Of a stretch of 64,000 bases of DNA, positions 38,897 to 47,341 are shown piece by piece. Source of the DNA: Candidatus Bathyarchaeota archaeon (lineage in GTDB: Archaea > Thermoproteota > Bathyarchaeia > Bathyarchaeales > Bathycorpusculaceae). Position 1 is the first letter of the stretch. Each line of letters begins with the position of its first letter. The notes beneath the pieces were generated by a model, which had not been told where the DNA came from, searched no databases, and saw only the letters and a list, made by a program, of their open reading frames with translations. The position numbers and the translations under genes were made by a program. The stretch spans positions 1 to 64,000 of the forward strand of contig JADGNF010000007.1 of assembly GCA_017883615.1 (NCBI GenBank), in the 5' to 3' direction.

Positions 38897-39041
38897 TAGA
38901 ACTTATCTGCAAAGCTTGTTTTAGTTAGTCAAGAATGTTTGTGCAAGCAAAAGTTACAAAGTTTTTTTTGTGTCAACAAATCTTTACAAAAACCGTTTTA
39001 TCCAAATCCCAACCATTAATTGACTTGTCCGAGGATTCAAA

Positions 39042-39413
39042 ATGAAAGGACCTGTAATTCGCCAAAGATGCGCGCTCGCGGAAGCCCCCTCGCAAGCGCC
39101 CGAAACCAAAGTCAAATGCGTGACTATGATGGTGTTTGAGAAATCTGGCAAAACAGTTATTCAGCCGCTGATAACCTCCCAAGAAACACAGACTCTACGG
39201 GATTTGCTGGAAAACGGCACGTTAGAAGTTTGGCTGCCCAACGGAGAAACCGACCTCGCCCAATTTGACGTTGCCATCCTTAAGTACCAACAGCTTATGC
39301 AGTCGCCCACAATGTGCAGCATAGCAAATGACCGTGTGTGCTTGAAAAATCATTTTGACACGATTGTTTCCTGCGAACAGTGTCCAATCACGCAAGATGG
39401 AGCTGAGGATTGA
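39042..39413 (+). CDS. Hypothetical 123 aa protein, first gene of radical-SAM cassette
   Basis: Stop TGA overlaps the ATG of a 30-codon ORF; C-terminal CSIANDRVCLKNHFDTIVSCEQCP. Confidence 0.6.
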   Translation: MKGPVIRQRCALAEAPSQAPETKVKCVTMMVFEKSGKTVIQPLITSQETQTLRDLLENGTLEVWLPNGETDLAQFDVAILKYQQLMQSPTMCSIANDRVCLKNHFDTIVSCEQCPITQDGAED

Positions 39414-39505
39414 TGGCAAAGGATGATAGCTCAGCTTTCAGGCCGGTTTTTTGGGTTTTGGAAGCTGAGCTAGAGTTAGGTAAACCAGAGTTGGTGGTTA
39501 AATGA
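39413..39505 (+). CDS. Candidate 30 aa peptide or leader ORF coupled to radical SAM gene
   Basis: MAKDDSSAFRPVFWVLEAELELGKPELVVK*; TGATG overlap with upstream gene and ATGA overlap with downstream gene; contains 12-bp inverted repeat. Confidence 0.45.
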   Translation: MAKDDSSAFRPVFWVLEAELELGKPELVVK

Positions 39506-40557
39506 CCTGTAAAGCTCCATTATACATGGTAACATGGCGTTGTACCCGCAGATGCGTTGGTCACTGTCAGTATTGTAGCTACACCCCGCCTGTGAAGCCT
39601 CAAGAAGCAGAAGTCAACACTAAACTGGGCTACAAAATTGTTGATGAGGTGTACGATTTTGGATCTCCATGGTTTGGGATAAGCGGTGGGGAACCTCTAG
39701 TGCGGGAAGACATCTTCGACATCATCGAATACGCCAGACGCATAGGGTTTGAAGTCAGCCTGATAACGAGCGGGTTTGCTTTTGACGAAAATCGACTAAA
39801 CAGACTCGTCAAGAACGAAGTTCACACTGCGGTTAGCATCGACGGGACACCCGAATCCAATGACAAAATCCGTGGCAAAGGTGCCTACGATAAAGCTCTC
39901 CTCGCAGCGAAGAAGCTCTCGGAAAACGGTATTTTGGACTGTATCGTGACGACGATGACGAAGTACAACATAAACGACATGGCTCACCCGGCAAAAATAG
40001 CCGCTGAGTTGGGGGCAAGGATGATTGTCTATCACAACTTGGTGCCCGTGGGGAGAGCAAGCATAAACATGCCCGATTTGGCACCCACGCCAGAAGAGTA
40101 CGAGAGAACTTTTAATGAAATCTACGATTTGCAAGTGGCGTATGCTGGGAAACTAAAAGTAAATGTCTACGCACCATTCTACGCTCGCATAGTTCGGCAG
40201 AGGAACCCAAATGACTTTTGGGATTGGTACCGAAACGGCTTCTTAGGCAAGTGCAGCATCGGCGGTAACTACATGAGTGTAACCGAAAACGGTGACTACC
40301 GTGCATGTGGCTTCCACGAATCGCATCGCATCGGAAACGTCAAAGACAAATCCCTAACTGTTGCATGGAATGACTTGCAACATGATCAATTACACCTGAA
40401 GCTTCGAGACAAAAGCAACATCAAAGGCAAATGCGGCGTTTGCGAGTACCGCGAAATCTGCGGAGGCTGTCGTACACGCTCAGAATACTATACAGGCGAC
40501 TTGTTTGAGTCAGATCCGGCTTGCATCTACGTTCCCAAAGTGATGCGCGGGGGTTAG
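39502..40557 (+). CDS. Radical SAM protein with SPASM-like C-terminus
   Basis: 351 aa; CX3CX2C in RRCVGHCQYCSY, GISGGEPLVRED, C-terminal CSIGGNYMSVTENGDYRACGFHE...CGVCEYREICGGCRTRSEYYTGDLFESDPAC. Confidence 0.9.
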   Translation: MTCKAPLYMVTWRCTRRCVGHCQYCSYTPPVKPQEAEVNTKLGYKIVDEVYDFGSPWFGISGGEPLVREDIFDIIEYARRIGFEVSLITSGFAFDENRLNRLVKNEVHTAVSIDGTPESNDKIRGKGAYDKALLAAKKLSENGILDCIVTTMTKYNINDMAHPAKIAAELGARMIVYHNLVPVGRASINMPDLAPTPEEYERTFNEIYDLQVAYAGKLKVNVYAPFYARIVRQRNPNDFWDWYRNGFLGKCSIGGNYMSVTENGDYRACGFHESHRIGNVKDKSLTVAWNDLQHDQLHLKLRDKSNIKGKCGVCEYREICGGCRTRSEYYTGDLFESDPACIYVPKVMRGG

Positions 40558-40616
40558 TTCCGTTCCTTTTCCCTCATACTGGTGCGTAGGTTAAAATCCT
40601 ACCCCCCCGCACCTAC
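40547..40616 (+). other. tRNA-like remnant (T-arm plus acceptor-like strand)
   Basis: GTAGG-TTAAAAT-CCTAC T-arm-like hairpin; GCGGGGG (40547-40553) complementary to CCCCCGC (40604-40610); too short for a full cloverleaf. Confidence 0.35.
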
Positions 40617-40703
40617 CATTTTCTTAAGATCTTTTTGTGGAATGTTTATAGGAATAGGCGGATAATCCATCCATAACCCACGGCGACGCAAGGTGCCCGG
40701 ATA

Positions 40704-41573
40704 TTGCCAGAGGTCATCGTAACCAAGAACCTAACTAAGAAATACAAAGAAATTTGTGCAGTTGAAGACCTGACCCTCCAGGTGGGCTCGGGCGAGATTT
40801 TCGGTTTTTTGGGACCCAACGGCGCAGGTAAAACCACTACCATTCGTGTCCTGACAACTTTAGCTAAGCAAACTTCAGGTTCCGTCTGGGTAGCTGGGTA
40901 CGATGTGAAAAAAGAACCAGAAAAAGTTAAAAAAGTAATCGGCGTAGTGCAGCAGCATCTGACTTTGGATTTGGATTTAAACGTTAAAGAGAATATGGCG
41001 CTTCATGCCCGTTTGCATCATATTAGGGGAGTAGAGCGCAAGCAACGAATCAACGAGCTAATCGACTACGTTGGGTTGACTAAACAAAGTGAGAAAATGA
41101 TCACAGACCTTTCGGGGGGAATGAAAAAAGCAACTATGATCGCTCGCGCGCTGATTCACCGACCCAGATTGCTATTTCTAGATGAGCCCACAGTCGGTTT
41201 GGATGTGCAAATGCGACGCCGCATCTGGGACCTCATCCGACGCTTAAACGGTGACGGAACGACAATTTTCCTAACCACTCACTACATCGAAGAGGCTGAA
41301 GCCCTTTGCAGTCGTGTAGGCATAGTGAACGAAGGGCGATTGATTGCGTTGGGGAAACCAGCTGAGCTCCGACAGAAGGTTGGGTTAGTGGCGGTGGAAA
41401 CTCTCATCGACAGCAAGTTTACGCGTTATCAGTACTTCCCTGACAGAAATGCAGCCACTGAATATGTCCAAAATTTGCCTTCTGAAATTAAAACAATAAT
41501 CATCCGCGACTCCAATTTGGAAGATGTCTTTGTGGAGTTAACAGGGAAAAAGGTAGGTGGCGACGAACGTTAG
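40704..41573 (+). CDS. ABC transporter ATP-binding protein (ABC-2/DrrA-like)
   Basis: FLGPNGAGKTTTIRVLTTL, DLSGGMKKATMIARALIHRPRLLFLDEPTVGLD; TTG start. Confidence 0.95.
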   Translation: MPEVIVTKNLTKKYKEICAVEDLTLQVGSGEIFGFLGPNGAGKTTTIRVLTTLAKQTSGSVWVAGYDVKKEPEKVKKVIGVVQQHLTLDLDLNVKENMALHARLHHIRGVERKQRINELIDYVGLTKQSEKMITDLSGGMKKATMIARALIHRPRLLFLDEPTVGLDVQMRRRIWDLIRRLNGDGTTIFLTTHYIEEAEALCSRVGIVNEGRLIALGKPAELRQKVGLVAVETLIDSKFTRYQYFPDRNAATEYVQNLPSEIKTIIIRDSNLEDVFVELTGKKVGGDER

Positions 41574-41578
41574 ATACG

Positions 41579-42316
41579 TTGCGGGATATCTACTCAGTGC
41601 TTTGGGTTGATCTGCGTTTTCTCAGCCGCAATTGGCTTAAGACGTTGGCGACAACGCTTGTGGCGCCGGTGCTTTATTTGTTGGCGTTTGGGTATGGGTT
41701 AGGTCGTGGCGTCACGGTTGAAGGTTATAGCTACCTTGAATTCGTCATCCCAGGAATAATAGCCCTTACTGCCATGACCACGAGTTTCAATGCAGCAGGA
41801 ATGAAACTCCACGTGGACCGTTTATTTTACAAATGTTTCGACGAAGCTTTGATGTCTCCCGTGAGTCCGTTTGCCCTGATTTTTGGGAAAACCCTCATCG
41901 GCGTCGTTCGCGGCTTACTCAGTACAGCTGCTCTTCTTGTTGCTTGTTTTGCGTTCTCGCCTTTGCCCGCCATCAGCGGTTTATTTTGGCTAACCTTAGT
42001 GGTTACATGTTTTGCTTTTTCTTTTTTGGGCGTGCTCGTTGCGTTAATTGCTAAGTCTCATCAGGATATGAGCGTCTTCATGAGTCTTGTGATTTTACCG
42101 ATGTCTTTTCTTAGCGGCACCTTCTTTTCCCTAAACCAATTGCCCACCGCATTAAGGATCGTCCTTTCGTTTTCGCCCTTAACCCACACGAGCGTGTGCT
42201 TACGTGCTTCTGCTTTGGGTCAACCGTTTCCATGGGGGTCTATGGCTGTCCTGTTAGGGTTCGGAGCTGCATTCTTCGGTTTATGTTTCGTCGCCTTACG
42301 AAGAGCCAGCTTATAG
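41579..42316 (+). CDS. ABC-2 type transporter permease
   Basis: 245 aa; six hydrophobic segments; FGYGLGRGVTVEGYSYLEFVIPGIIALTAM; PMSFLSGTFFSLNQLP. Confidence 0.92.
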   Translation: MRDIYSVLWVDLRFLSRNWLKTLATTLVAPVLYLLAFGYGLGRGVTVEGYSYLEFVIPGIIALTAMTTSFNAAGMKLHVDRLFYKCFDEALMSPVSPFALIFGKTLIGVVRGLLSTAALLVACFAFSPLPAISGLFWLTLVVTCFAFSFLGVLVALIAKSHQDMSVFMSLVILPMSFLSGTFFSLNQLPTALRIVLSFSPLTHTSVCLRASALGQPFPWGSMAVLLGFGAAFFGLCFVALRRASL

Positions 42317-42496
42317 TTGGCAGTTGAGATTTTAAACTGTTGAGAACGCCTAAATCTATGTTAATGTAATTTCGGTTTTCCAATGTGATGTGAATTGGTT
42401 TGATTCAATTTTATATAGGAAAAATGTATTATCTTCTATGTTGCAAGTTCATCTTGCAGAAAACTGTGTTTATCAAAATGGGAGAGTAGACCGAGC

Positions 42497-42985
42497 ATGT
42501 TGAAGGATGACAATCGTAAAGCGATGATAGACAAAGTTATGAAGGAACATAATTACGAGGAAAGCTCCCTTCTAGAGATTCTTCACAAAGCCCAAGACTC
42601 ATATGGGTACCTCGACAAGATCCTTTTAACATACATCGCGAAGTCTCTGACCCTTCCGCCCAGCCATGTGCTCGGGGTAGCCACTTTTTATAGCTTCTTT
42701 AAACTTAAGGCGCCAGGAGAACATGTCGTTACAGGTTGTTTAGGCACAGCCTGCTACGTAAAGTCGGTGGACGACATAATGACTGCAATTGAACATGACT
42801 TTAACATTAAACGAGGAGGCTCAACCCCAGATGGCAAGCTTTCCCTGTTCATAACCAGATGTATTGGAGCATGTGCTATGGCACCAAACATCATCGTAGA
42901 CGATGAAGTCATCGGAAAAGCTACCAAAGAAGTTGTGGTTGAACGCGTGCGGCTTGCACTTGAAGGCGGAGGCAGAAGAAGATGA
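42497..42985 (+). CDS. hoxE: NAD-linked hydrogenase [2Fe-2S] subunit HoxE-like (NuoE family)
   Basis: PPSHVLGVATFYSFFKLKAPGEHVVTGCLGTACYV...RCIGACAMAPNIIVDDEVIG. Confidence 0.9.
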   Translation: MLKDDNRKAMIDKVMKEHNYEESSLLEILHKAQDSYGYLDKILLTYIAKSLTLPPSHVLGVATFYSFFKLKAPGEHVVTGCLGTACYVKSVDDIMTAIEHDFNIKRGGSTPDGKLSLFITRCIGACAMAPNIIVDDEVIGKATKEVVVERVRLALEGGGRRR

Positions 42986-44643
42986 AGCTAGCTGATTTGC
43001 AGAAAATAGCTGAACACGAAGTTGACTTCCAACGTGCTTACAAGCACCGCATAAATGTTTGCTGTTCAAGCGGTTGCGTACCATTCGGGGCACTTAAAGT
43101 ATTGAAAGCCTTTGAGGACGCAGTGAAAGAGTTCAGCGTGGAAAAGGATTGTAAGGTTGCCAAAACGGGCTGCGTCGGGACATGTTCAGTTGGTCCGGCC
43201 GTAATCATAGAGCCAGGTGACTACCTCTACCAAAGTGTGACGCCTGAAAGAGTGCGGGAAACTGTGCGCGACCACATAGTTCTCGGTTTACCTGTTAAAG
43301 ATATGCTTTATCACAGCGAGGATTTCTTCAAGAAACAGCATCGGTTAGTTTTGAGGAACGCGGGTAAGATTGATCCCTCAAGGATTGAGGATTACATCGC
43401 AATGGGTGGTTACTCTGCTATCGTTAAGTGTTTGGCAACGATGACTCCTCAAGGCGTCATCTACGAAGTTACTCGTAGCGGTCTCCGAGGCAGAGGTGGG
43501 GCAGGCTTCCCAACAGGCCAAAAATGGAGCCTTGTTGCAAGGTCACACAGCACACCAAAGTACATCGTTGCTAACTTGGATGAGGGCGATCCAGGCGTTT
43601 TCGCGAATCGGACCCTCGCCGAAGCTGACCCGCACGCGATCCTTGAGGGTATGCTTATAGCAGCCTACGCTGTAGGCGCGGAGAAAGGCTACATTTACAT
43701 TCGTGCTGAATATCCGCTCGCGATTCAAACGCTGCAGAAAGCTATCGTCCAAGCCCGAGCCATGACATTACTGGGGGATAGCGTGCTCGAAACCCCTTTC
43801 AAGTTTGATTTAGAACTGCGTTTCGGGGCAGGTGCGTTCGTTGCTGGCGAAGAAACAGCAATTCTTGCATCAGTTGAAGGACGCAGAGCTATGCCTCGCC
43901 CCCGCCCACCATACCCCGCAAACTCGGGTCTGTGGGGCAAACCAACCCTCATCCAAAACGTCGAAACCCTTGCTAACATTCCCGTCATTATCCAAAACGG
44001 CGGCGAATGGTTCTCCAAAGTCGGCACCACAAAATGCTCCGGAACCAAATGCTTCTCTTTGACCGGGCAAATCAACAACCCCGGCCTAATCGAGGTCCCC
44101 ATGGGAATTACATTGCGGGAGGTCGTTTTCGAAATCGGCGGTGGCATCCAAAATAACCGGCCCTTCAAAGCAGTCCTCGTTGGCGGACCTTCAGGCGGCT
44201 GCCTGCCCGAAGCTCTTCTGGATTTACCCATAGACTACGACTCCTTAACAAAAGTGGGTGCCATAATGGGAAGCGGCGGCATCGTAGTCATAGATGACCA
44301 ATCCTGTATGGTGGATACCGCGAAGTTCTTCACGGACTTCTGTGTCGAGGAGTCCTGCGGCAAATGCGTGCCCTGCAGGGCGGGTTTGGTCAAGGTGCAG
44401 GAGATTTTTAACCGTATAACAACCGGCGATGGCAAAGTTGAAGACATCGCCGCATTGGACAAAGCGGGCAACTATATCAAAGAGGCAAGTCTTTGCGGTT
44501 TAGGGCAGACTGCTCCGAACCCCGTGTTGACGACTCTACGGTATTTCCGAGATGAATACTTGGAGCACATAGTAGACAAGAAGTGTCGTGCGGGAAAATG
44601 TTTCAGGAACTTGGTGAAAGAAGAAGAGGTTGAGGACCAATGA
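42982..44643 (+). CDS. hoxF: NAD-linked hydrogenase diaphorase subunit HoxF-like (NuoF family)
   Basis: 553 aa; GLRGRGGAGFPTGQKW, NLDEGDPGVFANRTL, FVAGEETAILASVEG, ESCGKCVPCRAG. Confidence 0.94.
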   Translation: MKLADLQKIAEHEVDFQRAYKHRINVCCSSGCVPFGALKVLKAFEDAVKEFSVEKDCKVAKTGCVGTCSVGPAVIIEPGDYLYQSVTPERVRETVRDHIVLGLPVKDMLYHSEDFFKKQHRLVLRNAGKIDPSRIEDYIAMGGYSAIVKCLATMTPQGVIYEVTRSGLRGRGGAGFPTGQKWSLVARSHSTPKYIVANLDEGDPGVFANRTLAEADPHAILEGMLIAAYAVGAEKGYIYIRAEYPLAIQTLQKAIVQARAMTLLGDSVLETPFKFDLELRFGAGAFVAGEETAILASVEGRRAMPRPRPPYPANSGLWGKPTLIQNVETLANIPVIIQNGGEWFSKVGTTKCSGTKCFSLTGQINNPGLIEVPMGITLREVVFEIGGGIQNNRPFKAVLVGGPSGGCLPEALLDLPIDYDSLTKVGAIMGSGGIVVIDDQSCMVDTAKFFTDFCVEESCGKCVPCRAGLVKVQEIFNRITTGDGKVEDIAALDKAGNYIKEASLCGLGQTAPNPVLTTLRYFRDEYLEHIVDKKCRAGKCFRNLVKEEEVEDQ

Positions 44644-45344
44644 GCGCTGGAACCGTTAAGTTGAAAATTGACAACATTGAAGTGAATGTGCCGGAGGGAA
44701 CTATGATTTTGGAGGCTGCAAGAGCCAACGGCGTAGTTATTCCGACACTGTGTGACGTGGAAGGGTTGACCGCCTATGGTGGCTGCCGTATGTGCATGGT
44801 CGAAATCCATGGCTCCCCCAAACTGTTCGCTTCATGCGTAACACCTGTCAGCACAGGCATGGAAATCGTTACCCAATCCGACAAACTTAAAGAATACCGC
44901 AAGATGGCACTCCAATTTATCCTTTCCGAGCGAAGCCACATCTGTTCCGTCTGCGTCGCCAACAATTCATGCGAACTCCAAAAACTTGCTAACGAATTGG
45001 GCGTGGATCACGTGCAGTTTGAGCGTGAATGGACCAGCTTTCCAGTCGACAGCACCCACGACTTCCTCGTGCTGGACCGGAACCGATGCATCCTTTGCAC
45101 CCGTTGTGTTCGGGTTTGCGACGAAATCGAAGGCGTTCACACACTGGATCTAAAGCTCCGCGGGAAAGATGAGCAAGTTATAGTTGACCTTGACGACCAA
45201 TGGGGCGAATCGACTTCGTGCACTTCGTGTCGGAAATGCGCGAAAGTCTGCCCCGTGGGCGCCATATACGTTGAAGGTGAAGCTTTGTCAGAAACCAAAG
45301 ACAAGAATGTAGCTAAATTTGTGCTCTCGAGGAGGAACCGTTAA
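44640..45344 (+). CDS. hoxU: Hydrogenase diaphorase Fe-S subunit HoxU-like (NuoG N-terminal family)
   Basis: 234 aa; IPTLCDVEGLTAYGGCRMCMVEI, HICSVCVANNSCELQ, RCILCTRCVRVCDE, STSCTSCRKCAKVCPVGA. Confidence 0.92.
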   Translation: MSAGTVKLKIDNIEVNVPEGTMILEAARANGVVIPTLCDVEGLTAYGGCRMCMVEIHGSPKLFASCVTPVSTGMEIVTQSDKLKEYRKMALQFILSERSHICSVCVANNSCELQKLANELGVDHVQFEREWTSFPVDSTHDFLVLDRNRCILCTRCVRVCDEIEGVHTLDLKLRGKDEQVIVDLDDQWGESTSCTSCRKCAKVCPVGAIYVEGEALSETKDKNVAKFVLSRRNR

Positions 45345-45886
45345 TGCCAGATCCCGCTAAAGTGAGGGTCGCAACCATTTGGCTCAGCGGCTGTTCTGGC
45401 TGCCACATGTCGTTTTTAGATCAGGACGAGGCGCTGATTGATTTGGCGCAGCAAATCCAACTAGTCTACAGCCCCATTGTGGACATCAAGGTGTTTCCCG
45501 AAAACGTTGACGTCACTTTGGTTGAGGGCGCTGTTGCAAATGAGGACCAGCAGGAACTGCTAAAGTTTGCCCGGGTCCGCACAAAAATTCTGATTTCCCT
45601 TGGAGACTGTGCCGTTACCGGAAACGTTACGGGTCTAAGAAACTCTCTTAGCAACAGCCCTCAAGCAACGTTGACCCGTGCGTTCATCGAAACGGCTGAT
45701 GTGAACCCGCAAATCCCCACTGATGTCCCAGCGTTGCTTCCAAAAGCGCTTCCGTTGCACGAAGTGGTGAAGGTGGACTACTACATTCCGGGTTGTCCGC
45801 CGCCTGCTGGTCTCATCAACTGGGTCATCGGTCGGTTGATGCGTGGGTTGCCTGTGAATATGGAAGGGAGAAGCAAATTCGGATAG
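45344..45886 (+). CDS. hoxY: NiFe hydrogenase small subunit HoxY-like
   Basis: WLSGCSGCHMSFLDQDE; ISLGDCAVTGNVTGLRN; YIPGCPPPAGLINWVI. Confidence 0.92.
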   Translation: MPDPAKVRVATIWLSGCSGCHMSFLDQDEALIDLAQQIQLVYSPIVDIKVFPENVDVTLVEGAVANEDQQELLKFARVRTKILISLGDCAVTGNVTGLRNSLSNSPQATLTRAFIETADVNPQIPTDVPALLPKALPLHEVVKVDYYIPGCPPPAGLINWVIGRLMRGLPVNMEGRSKFG

Positions 45887-45898
45887 GAGACAAATGAA

Positions 45899-47323
45899 AT
45901 GAAGGAAATTGTGATAAACCCAATTACACGAATTGAGGGACACGCCAAAGTAACCATACAACTCAACGAGGATTTGTCGGTCAAAGAGGCGCGGTTCCAG
46001 GTCACTGATTTTCGGGGCTTCGAGAAATTCACCGAGGGCAGACCCTTTTACGAGATGCCCAGCATCACCAGTCGCGCATGTGGCATATGCCCTGTCAGCC
46101 ACCTTTTGGCTTCCGCGAAAGCGTGCGACGAAATCGTAGCCGTCAAAGTCCCCCCAACCGCTGTGAAACTGCGGCGCCTCATACACATGGGCCAAATGAT
46201 CCAATCTCACGCCCTCAACTTCTTCCACCTATCCGCCCCTGACTTCCTACTGGGTATGGACGCTGACCCCGCTATCCGAAACGTGTTCGGCTTAATCGAG
46301 AAAAACCCCGACTTAGCCCGCCAGGGAATCAGGTTACGTAGGTTCGGGCAAGAAATTATCGAGAACGTCGCGGGCAAGAAGATTCACTCTAGCGAGTGGA
46401 TTGTTCCGGGGGGTGCGAAGTGGCCTTTGACGAGGGAGCGGGCGGATTACTTGAAATCAAATCTGCCGGAGGCGTTGACGACGACTTTGCAGACGATTGG
46501 GATGTTTAAGACGTGGTTTAGCGGCTGCACCGAGGAAGTTGCGACGTACGGCGACTTCCCAAGCTACTACCTCGGTTTGGTTACTGCGGACGGCGGCTTG
46601 GAAATGTACGATGGAAACATCCGCGTCATGGACAACGATGGCAACATCGTTGCGGATCAGCTGGACCCCGACAAGTACCTCGATTACATTGGCGAAGCCG
46701 TAGAACCTTACAGTTACATGAAGTTCCCCTACTACAAGCCGCTCGGATACCCCGCTGGAATGTACCGTGTCGGACCCCTCGCACGACTGAACATAAGCAG
46801 CCACTGCGGTACCCCGCTCGCCGACGAAGAACTCAAAGAATTCAAAAAACTAGGCAAAAACGGCGTCGTTCAATCCACCTTCCACTACCACTACGCACGA
46901 CTCATCGAAACGTTGTTCTGCATCGAAAAAGCCAAAGAACTCCTTGAAGACCCAGAAATTCTCAGCGAACACGTTTGCCGCAAAGTCTACGCCAACAACA
47001 ACGAAGGCGTGGGCGTCGCAGAAGCCCCGCGCGGAACCCTAATCCACCACTACAAAGTTGACGATAACGGCATGATAACCAAAGTCAACATGATAATCGC
47101 CACTGAACACAACAACCTCGCCTACAACAAAGCCGTCACTCAGGTCGCTCAGAAATACGTGAAAGCCGAAACCCTCACCGAAGGCATGCTGAATCGCGTC
47201 GAATCCGTTATCCGAAGTTTCGACCCATGCCTGAGTTGCGCCACGCACGCAGTTGGACAGATGCCTTTGGACATCCAACTGCTCGACAGTCAAGGGAAGC
47301 AGCTGGATCGAAAAACCCGTTAA
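45899..47323 (+). CDS. hoxH: NiFe hydrogenase large subunit HoxH-like
   Basis: 474 aa; L1 RACGICPVSH and L2 DPCLSCATH with a C-terminal extension AVGQMPLDIQLLDSQGKQLDRKTR. Confidence 0.94.
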   Translation: MKEIVINPITRIEGHAKVTIQLNEDLSVKEARFQVTDFRGFEKFTEGRPFYEMPSITSRACGICPVSHLLASAKACDEIVAVKVPPTAVKLRRLIHMGQMIQSHALNFFHLSAPDFLLGMDADPAIRNVFGLIEKNPDLARQGIRLRRFGQEIIENVAGKKIHSSEWIVPGGAKWPLTRERADYLKSNLPEALTTTLQTIGMFKTWFSGCTEEVATYGDFPSYYLGLVTADGGLEMYDGNIRVMDNDGNIVADQLDPDKYLDYIGEAVEPYSYMKFPYYKPLGYPAGMYRVGPLARLNISSHCGTPLADEELKEFKKLGKNGVVQSTFHYHYARLIETLFCIEKAKELLEDPEILSEHVCRKVYANNNEGVGVAEAPRGTLIHHYKVDDNGMITKVNMIIATEHNNLAYNKAVTQVAQKYVKAETLTEGMLNRVESVIRSFDPCLSCATHAVGQMPLDIQLLDSQGKQLDRKTR

Positions 47324-47341
47324 CCGCGGTTCTTTTCTTTT

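Noticed and set aside
42497-47323. HoxEFUYH block as respiratory complex I
   Set aside because: Large subunit has NiFe CxxC motifs at both ends, and no membrane subunits are present
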